NCBI RefSeq assembly: GCF_000313135.1
Contig: NW_004457380.1
Location: 244,741-308,740 of the forward strand
Length of the DNA stretch: 64,000 nucleotides
From: Acanthamoeba castellanii str. Neff
Lineage: Eukaryota; Discosea; Longamoebia; Acanthamoebidae
Direction: 5' to 3'
The notes below the pieces were generated by a model. It made no database searches. It saw only the letters and a program-made list of their open reading frames with translations, and was not told the origin of the DNA. Position numbers and translations under genes: made by a program. This document shows positions 1-11,000 of the stretch, piece after piece. Position 1 is the first letter of the stretch. Every line of letters begins with the position of its first letter.

Positions 1-300
1 CACAAAGGTAAAACTACCTGGCTGGCGCGGTGAGTGCGCGTGCGGTGTTAGTACAAACACCGGGCGTGGCCGGCGGCGTACCAACAACTGTCGGAGTTGC
101 CCACACTGCAACCGATAGGCCAGGAAACATCCGTAGCGGTTGTGTTGGTATCGGTGGTGCCGGTGGCTTGGTGTTGGTGGAGAGGCGCCCGAGACCTCCG
201 CGACCCAATACATTGCAGTAGTGGTATGCCGGCCACGAGCGGCCAACGGACTGTCGCATGCCTGTATTGCCTCCCCCCCTCACCAAAGAGCGCTAAATAA
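1..300. other. Unassigned left edge, possible 3' end of a gene
   Basis: No reading frame here can be assigned with confidence. A short cysteine-rich + strand frame (positions 2-115) and several overlapping frames on both strands exist, but none has a recognisable domain or a convincing splice pattern. The AATAAA at about 295 may be the polyadenylation signal of a + strand gene lying mostly to the left of the window. Confidence 0.25.
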
Positions 301-655
301 AGAACAATAGAAGGAGACGCTGGAGGGCATGTCGGCACCTTGTACGTGAGGAGCAAAGGGAGGGAAGCAATGGAGGATGAGTGAAGGCCCGCATGACGGC
401 GTTGCTCATCTTGGCGCACTACACTTGCTTGTGATTTCAGGTGTATTTCTCCAGCACAAAGTCTTTCTTTTTCTGTTTCTTTTTCGTTTCATTAATTTCT
501 AGAAATAGAGGCGAAGACTCCCTCGCGTCCTCCACCCCCTTCCCGTCCCTACCTGCGCACCGTCCTTCCACTTGGTACTGCCCCCCGGCTATTGATTAAC
601 TGGTTTGATTCTTTCTCGCTAATTAGCATTTGTGAATTACGCAAAGTAAAACAAG
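301..655. other. Intergenic region upstream of LIM gene
   Basis: About 355 bases with pyrimidine-rich and T-rich stretches (450-520) and no supportable gene. It probably holds the 3' flank of the left-edge gene and the promoter and 5' UTR of the LIM gene. No specific regulatory motif can be named. Confidence 0.4.
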
Positions 656-2171
656 ATGAGCTTCGTCGGCACGCCCAACTGCTATGTCTGCAACAAGAAG
701 GTCTACCCTGTGGAGCGAATGGACGCCGACAAGAAGACCTTCCACAAGTACGCTCCTCTACAACAACCCAGTCTCTGGGCCTTATGCGGGCTCTAACCGC
801 TTTCGGCCCCTTGCGCACAGGGGTTGCCTCCGCTGTGCGCACTGCAACTGTGCATTGAAGCTGGGCAACTACGCTGCGCTGCAGGGCAACTACTACTGCA
901 AGGTACCACGATTCCCTGCTGGGTCCCTCCTTGCAACGTTGAAGTTGGCAGTGCATTGTGTGCTCCGGCCAGTGGCACTGATCGTGGTGTCTGCCATGTA
1001 GCCGCACTTCAAGCAACTCTTCAAGCTCAAGGGTACTGTGCATTGTTGTGCCTCTGTGACCCAGATGAGCAATTGAGCGATGTGAGGCCATGACGATCAC
1101 ACGCTCTGACCCTCAACAATGCAGGCAACTATGACAGCGGCTTCGGTCGTGAGCCGGCCAAGATGAAGTGGGACGCCAAGGGAGCGCCCTACGGCGTGGG
1201 CTCCGAGGAGTCCGATGAACCCTCCTCCACCTCGGCCCGGAGCGAGGACTCAGCCCCTGTGCGAAGACCACCCTTTTCTGCCGCATTCGACGCAGGACTT
1301 ACGCCACCACCATTCCCTACAGGAAACGAAGCCGCTATGGGGTGAGCCTGGTGACGAGGCCCAGGAGAAGCCGGCGATGCGGTCCAAGTCCTTCCGCGTC
1401 ATCAGGCGCGACGCGCCCAAGAAGGAGCAGCCGACCGCCCACAGCGATGTGGGCGTCGACGAGACCGGCGGCGGCGATGGCGAGAGAGCGTTCCCGCTGC
1501 CGTCGGCCCTCCGCAAGTCGGCCAAGCTGCCCTCACCGCCTCAGCAACAGTCGCCGCCCAAGCAGCCGCAGCCGCAGCCGCAGACCACGCCGGTCTCGCC
1601 GCAGAAGCCGACCGAGGCCGCCGCGACGGCGTCGAGCCAGGGCGACAGCGCGGCGGTCGAGGCGGAGCGGTGCAAGGTGGCGGATGAGAGGCGCAAGCTC
1701 GACGAAGAACGGCGCAAGGTGGACGACGAGCGGAAGAAGGTGGAAGACGACCGACGGGCGCTCGAGGCCGAGAAGGCTAAGGTGGAAGAGGTCAAGCGAC
1801 GCATCTGGGAGGAAAAGAACAAGGTCGCCGCCCAGTTCAAGCAGGAGCGCGAGGCCATCACGAAGGAGCGCGAGGAGCTCGATACCGCGCGCGCCCAGTG
1901 GGAGGAGGCCAAGCGCGCGGCCGCGCAGGCGCCCGTGGCCAAGACCGACACGGCGACACCGCCGCCGCAGAAGGTAGAGGCCGAGCTGCAGGCCAAGTGG
2001 GCCGAGCTGGAGGAGCGCACGCGGGAGGAGAAGGACAGCGTTCAGCGCGACAGGCAGAAGCTGGCCGAGGAGAGGAAGGTGTTGGAGGAGGGTGTGCGCA
2101 AGCTCTACAACCAACTCGACGCCAAGATCAAGCAGCTCGATGACACCATTGCCGGCCTCCAGCAATTCTAG
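656..2171 (+). CDS. LIM-domain protein with C-terminal coiled coil
   Basis: Five exons join cleanly: 656-747, 821-902, 1002-1032, 1125-1258 and 1323-2171, giving 395 residues. Residues about 8-62 form one complete LIM double zinc finger. It opens with CYVC, has the FHKGCLRCAHC centre and ends with YYCKPHF, so all eight zinc ligands (C-C-H-C / C-C-C-H) can be seen. A glycine follows the finger, as in CRP-type LIM proteins. Next come a proline/glutamine-rich linker (about residues 150-220) and a long lysine/glutamate-rich heptad region (about 225-390) that should form a coiled coil. The family usually acts in actin-based structures as a scaffold; that role is inferred here. The start is the first ATG, 9 codons before the first zinc ligand. 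The last exon is very GC-rich and creates long antisense frames that are not genes. Confidence 0.9.
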
Positions 2172-2620
2172 AAAATATCACAGGCCAAACCAGATCAGCT
2201 TACCAGCAAGAAGAACAATCTCTAATTTATTTTATCACACCACTGGTAGCAACAAAGATCCATACTGAACTCACTCTAAATGAAAGGAAGCAAATGCAGC
2301 ATGTGTTGTGTGTGTTGTGGTGTGTGTGTTCTGTGGAAGGGAATGTAGCACAAGGAGGAACTCTGTCTTACTGGAGGAGCAAGTTCAACAGCTCTCACTG
2401 GTGAGGGCTATCCATTAAAAAAAGGTGTGATTAAGAACTGGTAACGGTTACTAGAGTGGAAAAACGGAATGAAAAGAACAGATAATTAGAGGGATAATTG
2501 TCTCTAGTTTTCCAAGACAAAGACACCATCATAGCGCCACGGAAGCAAAAGCGATCAAGCGCAACCTTCAGATCGAAGCAAATAGAAAGAATAGAACAGA
2601 TTTAAAGAGTTAATTTCGTA
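2172..2620. other. Intergenic region between LIM and 5-phosphatase genes
   Basis: About 450 bases with TG-rich low-complexity sequence (2302-2335) and AT-rich sequence (2420-2620). No gene is seen. It should contain the 3' UTR of the LIM gene and the promoter of the phosphatase gene. Confidence 0.5.
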
Positions 2621-5600
2621 ATGTGGATGGAAGGGACCACCTCATCCTCGGCCGATCTTGGCGCTGGCGGTTCGCCGTCCACCCCTCCTGCCGTTTCATC
2701 AACATCGGCCGTAGGGCGCCTCTTGAAGGCATTCTTGCGACCTGAAGACGTCTCCTGCTTTGTACCTACCCCTCTTGATTCGCGCGTAGCGGCTCATTTC
2801 AGATCATTTTATTTAATTTTCTTTAATTCCTTGCGAATGGCTGGGCGAGTGCACACGGTGTGCCGTGAACCTCCTTCTCTGACGTGGTCCTTCCTCGCTA
2901 CCTGTTGATTTGATTTGTGACACCACACGTACCACTTGAAGCTTTACGAGGCGGTGGCAGTTCTCGCAGACGGAAGACGTAAGCCGTGCTACCTGGCGTT
3001 GGTGAAGCATGAGCCCACCCCCGAATACGCGTACGTGCCAGCCCTTTCCTTCGTCCCCAAGCACTGTTTCTTCTTCTTCTTCTTCTGGCCTCTTCCCCAA
3101 GTCTCCATTTCTCTCTTTACATTCTCGCTTGCGCACGACACCTCCCCTTCTCACCGGTGGCTGATGTCTCACCGCACCTGGGTTCTATGACGTCTCCTTC
3201 TCCTCTCTCCCTGCCAGTCTGTTGTCGCTGGTGAAGGAGGACGGCGATTCTGGACCCTACCTGCGAACAGCCGAGGTACTCCCGGTGTACGAGGACCTGC
3301 GCCACACCCTCCGCGGCGAGACGACCGTACACTCCCCTTCCCCTTCTGCTTTCCTGTGAGCTCTTGCTCCTCTGTCGTCAGTGCTTGCCGACTTACCCAC
3401 GAGATACTTATTCTCTTGTTCTTCCTCTTTTGCTTCTTCTTGTCAGATGGAGCTGTCTTTTGGAGCACGCAGCGACGGCTCGCTCTTTGCCTTCCAATTT
3501 CAGAGCGCCGATTGCGCTCTCAACGTCAAGGTACCCATCTAACGTCGTACACCAGGCCTACAGGCTCGATTACGAATTGTTAATACCTACGCTTTGTTGT
3601 TTGTTGGCACAGGCCCACCTTACCAAAGCGATTCGCCTAGCACGTGCGTTGATTGAGTGTCGAGCTGTGTGTGTGTGTGTGTGTGTTACGCTCATGAACG
3701 AATTGATCTCACCTGACGGTACCTTCCCTCCTGTGCAGAACAAGACAATTTCGTGTTCAACGGACCGTCTCACGCATGGACCAAGGTGCGCACTGGTATC
3801 GCATTGAACTTATGGTTGATCTACAAAACAGACCACTAACTTGACAACTCTCGATTGCAGCCGTACATCAGCAAAGAATCGAAGAGCGGGGGTCAGTACT
3901 TGTCGCTCACGGGTCTCTCCGTGCATTTCATGTTCCTCACTCACGCGCACGTGTGCACGTAAATAGAGGGTTCCTACACCAACCGGCCGTACGGCATGGC
4001 CAAAGTGAACGAGCTCCAAGCGGCGATGCAGGGCCTTCTCTCGATCGACGATGAGCGGATGAGGCGAGACCCGTCCAGGTAAATGAAAAGCACACCTTAC
4101 ACCCACGCACGCGACATGGACGAGCTCACCAACACGCAACTCGATCGCAGGGAGTCTGCTCTGGGCGACCTGGACGAGGGCGGTAACCCACTCGTGTCGT
4201 TCGCCAAGTCGCGTAACGGCGGCGAATACGATCCCTCCAAGTTCATGTCCGTCAAGGAGGTCTGGGTCAATCAGCAGATGGACCAGCGCTCCTCTGAATT
4301 CACGGACTACAAGCCACTTCGGTACCGCACTCACATCCTACTACCACGCGCACGTCACACCGCACACACACGACACCCAGCCTGTGGCTTACCGTTGTTT
4401 GTTGATTGTGTTAGGTTCATGTTCGGCACATGGAACGTGAACGGCAAGATGCCTGAGTCGCTGGACGGATGGCTGCGCACCGATCAGCCGCCGCCGGATC
4501 TCTACGCCATCGGGTACTTACAGGATCTGGTGGCACGACGAAGACGTGTGGGTGTGATAGTCATCAGTCTTCTGATGGGGCGACTTTTGATGTGGTATGC
4601 GTAGGTTCCAGGAGCTGGATTTGAGCGCCCAGGCGTTGGTGCTTGGCGACACGACCCGCTCACACCCGTGGGTCGAGGCCATCATGCTCTCCCTCTCCAA
4701 AGTGGCCGACTATCACATGGTACGAACCAATCACATCGCGCCACTACCAAGACACTGGAGCGCCGCTCCAGCATTGAGATGGTTTGGCTAAAATTACACT
4801 CTCTTCATCTGTCTTGTCTTTGCCGGTGCCAACAGCTGGTGACCAAGCAGCTTGTGGGCATATTGCTGGTCATCTGCGTGCGGCAGGAGCACGTGCCCCA
4901 CATCCGCTCCATGCAGACCGCAGCGGCGTCTGTGGGCATCATGGGTATCATGGTACGCCAACATGAGGCTCCTCTTTCTCTTCGCGCACTTTACACTTCT
5001 TGGCTAAACATTCCGCGCATTCCTTTCTCTTTGGTGCGAATGCACAATTACAGGGAAACAAGGGTGGCGTGGCCGCGCGGTTCATGTTCTATGACAGCAG
5101 CATCTGCATCCTCAACTCGCACCTCAACGCCCACTACGATCGCGTGCAGCGGCGGAACCAGGACTACAAGGACATCATCAGCAAACTGCTTGTACAGAAC
5201 GACCTCGATATTTTCGATCACGAGTACGTGCAGTCAGTCGCACAGCTCTTCGCGTACTGGGCTAGCTCTCCTGAAAACCAGCAATAACTAACCCTCTGCA
5301 CGTGTGTGTGTGTGTGTGTGTCATGTGTCGTGTGTAGTCATGTGGTGTGGATCGGCGATCTCAACTACCGTATTGAGGGCCTCGATGCGGTGGTCAGGAA
5401 GAAGATCCGCGAGGGCGACTTGGCCTACTTGTTTGAGCGCGACCAGGTACCTCCCTCGCGCGAATTGACGCACAACACAATGAGGTGTTAACTCAAGGCG
5501 GCTGGGTGCAGTTGCGTATGCAAATGGCCAGGCGATTGGCGTTCGAGGAGTTCAACGAAGGCGTCATCAACTTTGCGCCCACCTACAAATACGATCCCGG

Positions 5601-7876
5601 CACCGACGTCTACGACTCGTCGGAGAAGAAGCGCACGCCGGCGTGGTGCGACCGCGTGATGTGGCGCGGCCGCAACATGAAGCAGATCAACTACCTGCGG
5701 CACGAGCTGCTGGCCTCCGACCACAGGCCCGTCTCGGCCACCTTCGAGATTCAGGTCAAGTCCGTCAACGCCGAGAAGCGCAACTCCGCCTACCAGGAGA
5801 TCGTCAAGAAGCTGGACAAGCTCGAGAACGAATGCATGCCCGACGCCACAGTCTCCTCGAACAACGTCACCTTCAACAATGTCAGGTATGCGTTGTTGGT
5901 TAATATTGGTTGTTGTTGGTTGTTGTTCGAGGTGGTGATGCTGATAATTCATCTTTGCCAGGTACATGGTGCCCTCCGAACAGACGATTGAGCTCGAGAA
6001 CACGGGCAAGGTACGAATCATTGTTGTAGCACGTGCGAGACTTGAGTCTGCTCACTTACCTTTTACTTCCCGTCATCACCATCATCTCCACCACCATAGG
6101 TTGTCGTTCGCTTCCGTTTCATTCCCAAGCTCAACCAGAAGAAGTTCAGCAAACCTTGGCTCGACGTTCGACCACCCTTCGGCATGGTACATCACACTGC
6201 CTGCATCACTACGCAAGCAAGCGAGTGCCCAGCGAACAATACCGACACTGCTTTAATTTGCCGCAGGTGATCCCGGGCGAGAAGATGAAGATCAAGCTTA
6301 GCGTGCTCATCAACAACAGCTGGGCGCCCGACTTCAACCTGGGCCGGGAGAAGCTCGAAGACATTCTCATCCTCCATCTGGAGAAGGGTACTGTTTGTTG
6401 TATTATTTTATATCACCTCTTTGCTCTTCTTCTGCTGCTATTCTCACACAACGGGAAAACGACAACAGGTAAGGACTACTTCATCTCGATCTCGGGCAGC
6501 TACATCCAGTCTTGCTTCGGCTCCACGCTCGAGCACCTTGTACCCTCCCCCACCATACTTTCCTGTATTGTTTTTCTGGAGAGACTCAATTACGCGTCAT
6601 GTGCGCACTTGCAGGTGTGCTTCCCCGGACCCGTGGCTTCGTCTCCGGCGGGTCCGCCCACAGCAACCGATCGTCTCTCCATCCCCAAGGTAAACGCCCG
6701 CGGCTGTCATGCGGAGAGAGAGAGCGAGAGAGAGAGAGAGAGCGGAGAGCTTCCTCCTTGCCTCTAACAACAAACACCTTACCTTGTGCAGGAATTGTGG
6801 CGCATTGTGGACTACATCTACAGAAAGGGAATGGATGAGGTGCGCGTTCTTTTACTTCTACACCTCGCACTTGCTTGTCCAGTCTTCCGACTTCCCGCCT
6901 CACAAAATTGATCGATGCGTGTTGTTGATTTTGTAGAGAGGGCTGTTCTCGCAATCGGGCATCCAGAGCGAGATGGAGCAGCTGCGAGAACTGCTCGACT
7001 ATGGACGCTCGTTCGATGAGTACAGTACGTCGCCCGTGTGCCAGTGTGAGGGAAAGGCGAGGCAAAGCACACGCTCCAGGGCTGATGCTAACTCAACCGG
7101 TTCTCTCTCGACAACACAGCCGGCAGCATCCACAGCGTGGCGGAGATCCTCTTCCGCTTCCTCGAGTCGCTCGCCGAGCCAATTATCCCCTTCGCGCTCT
7201 ACAAGCAAGCCCTGGAGAGCTCGGCCTCTTACAACCAGGTGCGCGCCCACCCAGCCACGATCGTCACGATATCACGCAAGAAGTACCGAACTGAACCGGC
7301 CCTAACCATCGTCCCATCCACCTTGTTCGTTGCCAGTGTAAGCAACTGCTGTCGTATCTGCCGGTGGTCAACTACAACGTGTTCTACTACCTCATGGCCT
7401 TCCTGCGAGAGGTCCTGCAACACGGAGACAAGAACAAACTGCAAGCCGACAAGCTCGGTACACTCCTCGCCTACGCACGACACGCACGACACGCGCCGCA
7501 CACGATACGAAACACGGCGCAGTCCATGCAGCGGGCCAAAAACTGACACGGATCTGGTTTGAATTGCTTTTCTCTTACCTTCTATCATCTCAACGCAGCG
7601 TTGCTGTTTTCCAGCGTGCTTGTGCGGAGCCCCAACCCAAGGAACGTGAGCGAGGGCAGCCAGGAGAAGAAGAGGGAGTTTGTCTACCAGTTCCTCTCCT
7701 CCAAGGAGAAGCTCAAGGTGCCATGATGATGGGTGTGCTCTCACACTCCGCACACACTCACAACTCCGCAGTTCCTCGGTAGCACGCGCGGGCATTTTCG
7801 CTTTTATAGAAAAACATTGCCGACATATTTTTCGCATATCGTCTCGGCGTTGTGGTTGGACGGCCCGAATATGTAG
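2621..7876 (+). CDS. OCRL/Dd5P4-like inositol polyphosphate 5-phosphatase with ASH and RhoGAP-like domains
   Basis: A gene of more than 20 small exons. Order: a PH-like N-terminal region (about 2939-3310); a 5-phosphatase domain (about 4414-5770) with [27 protein letters not shown] and SDHRPV, so the catalytic and substrate motifs are intact; an ASH/immunoglobulin-like segment (about 5820-6620); and a RhoGAP-like domain (about 6790-7660). This is the OCRL/INPP5B architecture, which removes the 5-phosphate from PI(4,5)P2 and PI(3,4,5)P3 on endosomes, phagosomes or the contractile vacuole. The RhoGAP loop reads GLFSQSG (about 6942-6962) where active GAPs have an arginine finger (FRxSG), so GAP activity is probably lost, as in human OCRL. 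The last exon (7772-7876) has no recognisable domain, so the exact stop is less sure. The ROCO gene begins only 190 bases downstream on the same strand. Confidence 0.9.
6716..6746 (+). repeat. GA-rich microsatellite in an intron
   Basis: A run of GAGAGA with one GC interruption, inside the intron between the ASH and RhoGAP exons of the 5-phosphatase gene. Confidence 0.8.
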
Positions 7877-8065
7877 CTACCACCATTTATTCTCCCACTG
7901 GCTACAGGAAGCGTCTTCTTCGACGAGGGTCCGCACTCACCAAGAAGACGCTTGGTGTATCGGAGTGCTTTTTCCTCCAGAAGGTGTCGCTGTAAACCTT
8001 GACCGGCGCGCAACGGTTGTGGGAGGGTGAAGGCAGACAATACCCAGCACACGGAGCGTAAGAAG

Positions 8066-11000
8066 ATGAAACGCGAGGAGGAAGAGGAAGATGAGCTCGT
8101 GCCGGTCGGCGGCTACGACACGAAGACGGTGGTGCGCGAGGGCGCCCTCGAGAAGCAGTCGCCCGGCATGGCGCTCAAGCGGTGGCAGACCCGACACTTC
8201 ACCCTCACCCCCTCCGCCCTCTTCTACCGCAAGAAGAAATCCACTGGTACCAATCACCCCAACCTTCATCTTATCAACCCACCATCACCATTCCCATCGC
8301 TCGCCACAGTTTGGCCAATGGGCCGCTACACGAGAGTTAATGTGCCTCAAGGCACCACACGTCTTACAACTCGACCCGTTTCTGCACAGAGGCCACGCTG
8401 GGCGCCATCAAGCTCAGCCACATCAAGAGCTGTGCGGCCCGACAGCCGGCGGCCGGCGGCAAGGGGGCGACCAAGCGTGTGGTGTTTGATATAGCGACGG
8501 CCAATCGGGTCTACGCGCTGGCTGCAGACAGCGAGGCCAACGCACAACAGTGGATCGACGCCATCAACCGCGAGCGAGCATCCCCCTCGACGGCACCCAC
8601 ATCATCACCGCCACTGTCGCCCTCCACTTCCTCCTCCTCAACGGCCGCAGCAACGGAGGGCGACTGGATCGCGGGCGAGAAAGTTCTCTACGCGAGCCCG
8701 ACGGCAGGACCCGAAGATGTGCTCTTCACGCACCACTCGCTACGGGATGGCAGGTGGGCCAAGTTCACCATGACCACCTACCGGCTCATCTTCACCCACA
8801 AGGTGCCACCCCTCACGATCAATTCACAATCTCTTCTACTCTTGCAGATGATTATAATCGTAATTAAATTCGCATATATATAAATAATGCCCGATATATT
8901 ATTCGAAACATAATTAAATTTACTGACATGGGAAATGTAACGGGAACTTTTACCCACGCGACAATCACCATCAACCACGGCGACGGCCAGGATGGGCTGG
9001 AGTCGGTGCCGCTCGGTCTGGCGATGCGGGTGGAGCCGGCGAGGCACGAGGAGCGCAACCTGGCCGGCTTCGTGATCGAGTGCAAGGACTTCCGGACCCT
9101 CTCCATGTTCTTCCTCTACCCCGAGCCCGTCAAGGCCCTCACCAACCTCTTCAAGCAGCACATCTGTCCCCAACAGATCTTGTACGTGTCCCTTTACATG
9201 ACGGTGTCGTGTGTGCGGCGTGCACTGTGGAGTGTGTGTGTGTGTGCGTGTGCGTGTGCGGGCGCACTGACAGTTGCGTTGTGTTGTATTGTGGTGCGAA
9301 TGAAGCCATCTCTTTGCGTACCAGAACAAGGAGAAGTTTGCGACCGCGACACCGCAGGACAGCGCCGGGTTCACGATGTACAACCTGGAGCGGGAGTTCA
9401 AGCGGCTCCGTATTCCCACCAAGCAGTGGCGCATCACCAGCATCAACAAGAACTTCGCCTTCCCCCAGTTCCCCAACCAATTCATCGTCCCCGCAGCCAT
9501 CAGCGACGGTAAGCCGCCATCGTGTGTGTGGTGTGTGGTGTGTGTAGTGTGTGTAGTGTGTGTGGTGTGTGTGTGTGCGGCTCGTAATTGATCGCTTTAT
9601 CTCTCCAGAGACGATTTTCCAACTGTGGAACTCGCTGCAGAAATGGCAGCGATGGACGCTGGCGCTGACGTGGCGAAACCCCACAACGGGCGCGTGCCTG
9701 CTGCGCAGCTTCAAGTTCCTGCTGGGCGGGGAGAACATGGCCGTGTCCGAGTCGGACTGGATCTCCGAGCTGGGCAAGGCCAAGCGCGGCCACCGCAGCA
9801 TGCTGCAGTACGTGCTGCTGATCCAGCGCCAGGCCGAGACGCTCCACGTCTTCGACACCTCGCGAATCAAGCTCAAGGCCGGCGCCGACGCATCGGCGCC
9901 AGTAAAGATCGAGCCCGCGCAGAACGTCAAGACCTTTACCACAGGTGGCGCACCTCCGCCCAGCCAATTTATATTGTTATCGACAAACTAACACGTGTCG
10001 TCGGTGCGTGTCGTGCGCGACAGACGAAGGCCAGATTATGACGCGCAAGACCGAGCTACTGCCGCCGGCAGCGGTGGAAGACAGTCTCGGCAAGCTGGCA
10101 CAGTTGGTGTCGTCCTTCGACGCGCACGCATTTGCGGCTCACAAGGAAAAGGCCACGCAGTGGCGCGAGTCGGTCGAGGCCACGCGCTGGCTCACCGGCA
10201 TTCGGCGCCTGTTCGAGGCCACCGCCAAGGTGGTCACCCAGCTGCAACTGGGCAATCCGGTACCACTCCCTACCCTTACGAGCCCACGCGTGCCGCTAAC
10301 CAATGACCTCACTCGCCTCGTCGCCAGGTGGTCGTATTGAACCACGACGGATCCGAGGCCGTGCCGCAGGTCGTCAGCTTGGCACAGGTATGACCACACA
10401 CACACGCACACACACACACACACACACACACCACACAGGGGGCGATGGACTCACTCACAATGGGCGGGGGCAGTTGTGCTTGGACCCGCACTACCGGACG
10501 ATCGCTGGCCTCTGCCTGCTGATCGAGAAGGAGTGGATGGCCTTCTGCTTCGAGTGGGGCCAGGGCAACAAGAACAAGTACCTGCCCAAACAGCACTCCT
10601 ACCTCTTTGTCCAGTTCATCGACGCCGTGTGGCAGCTGTGGACCCAGTCGCCGGCGCAGTTCGAGTTCAGCCCGCACCTGCTCGTGTTCCTCCTCGACTC
10701 CGTTTACTCCTGCCGCTTTGGCTCCTTCCTCACCAACACCCACCGCGATCGACTCAAAAGTGCGTCTCGCTCGTGTCTTGCGTGTCGTGCGATGTCGGTG
10801 TGTGAGGTGTGTGCGTGTGTGTGCGGCTTGGCCACCACTCAACGGCCGCTTCTCCAGAAAAATTCGGCATTTTGAACAAGACCGGCTCGGTCTGGGCGTA
10901 CATCACCTCGCACGAGAGCGAGTTCGTAAATTCGCTCTACGACCCCAACTCGCACAAGACCTCGCCTCGTCTCGCCATACACCCCTCGCAAGTGACGCTC

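Noticed and set aside
1533..2165. 210-residue leucine-rich antisense frame opposite the LIM coiled coil
   Set aside because: GC3-rich sense codons leave the antisense frame open. The sense strand has domain and splice support.
8027..8065. Earlier start for the ROCO protein
   Set aside because: The upstream extension would begin at GTG. The first in-frame ATG is 8066, just before the PH domain.
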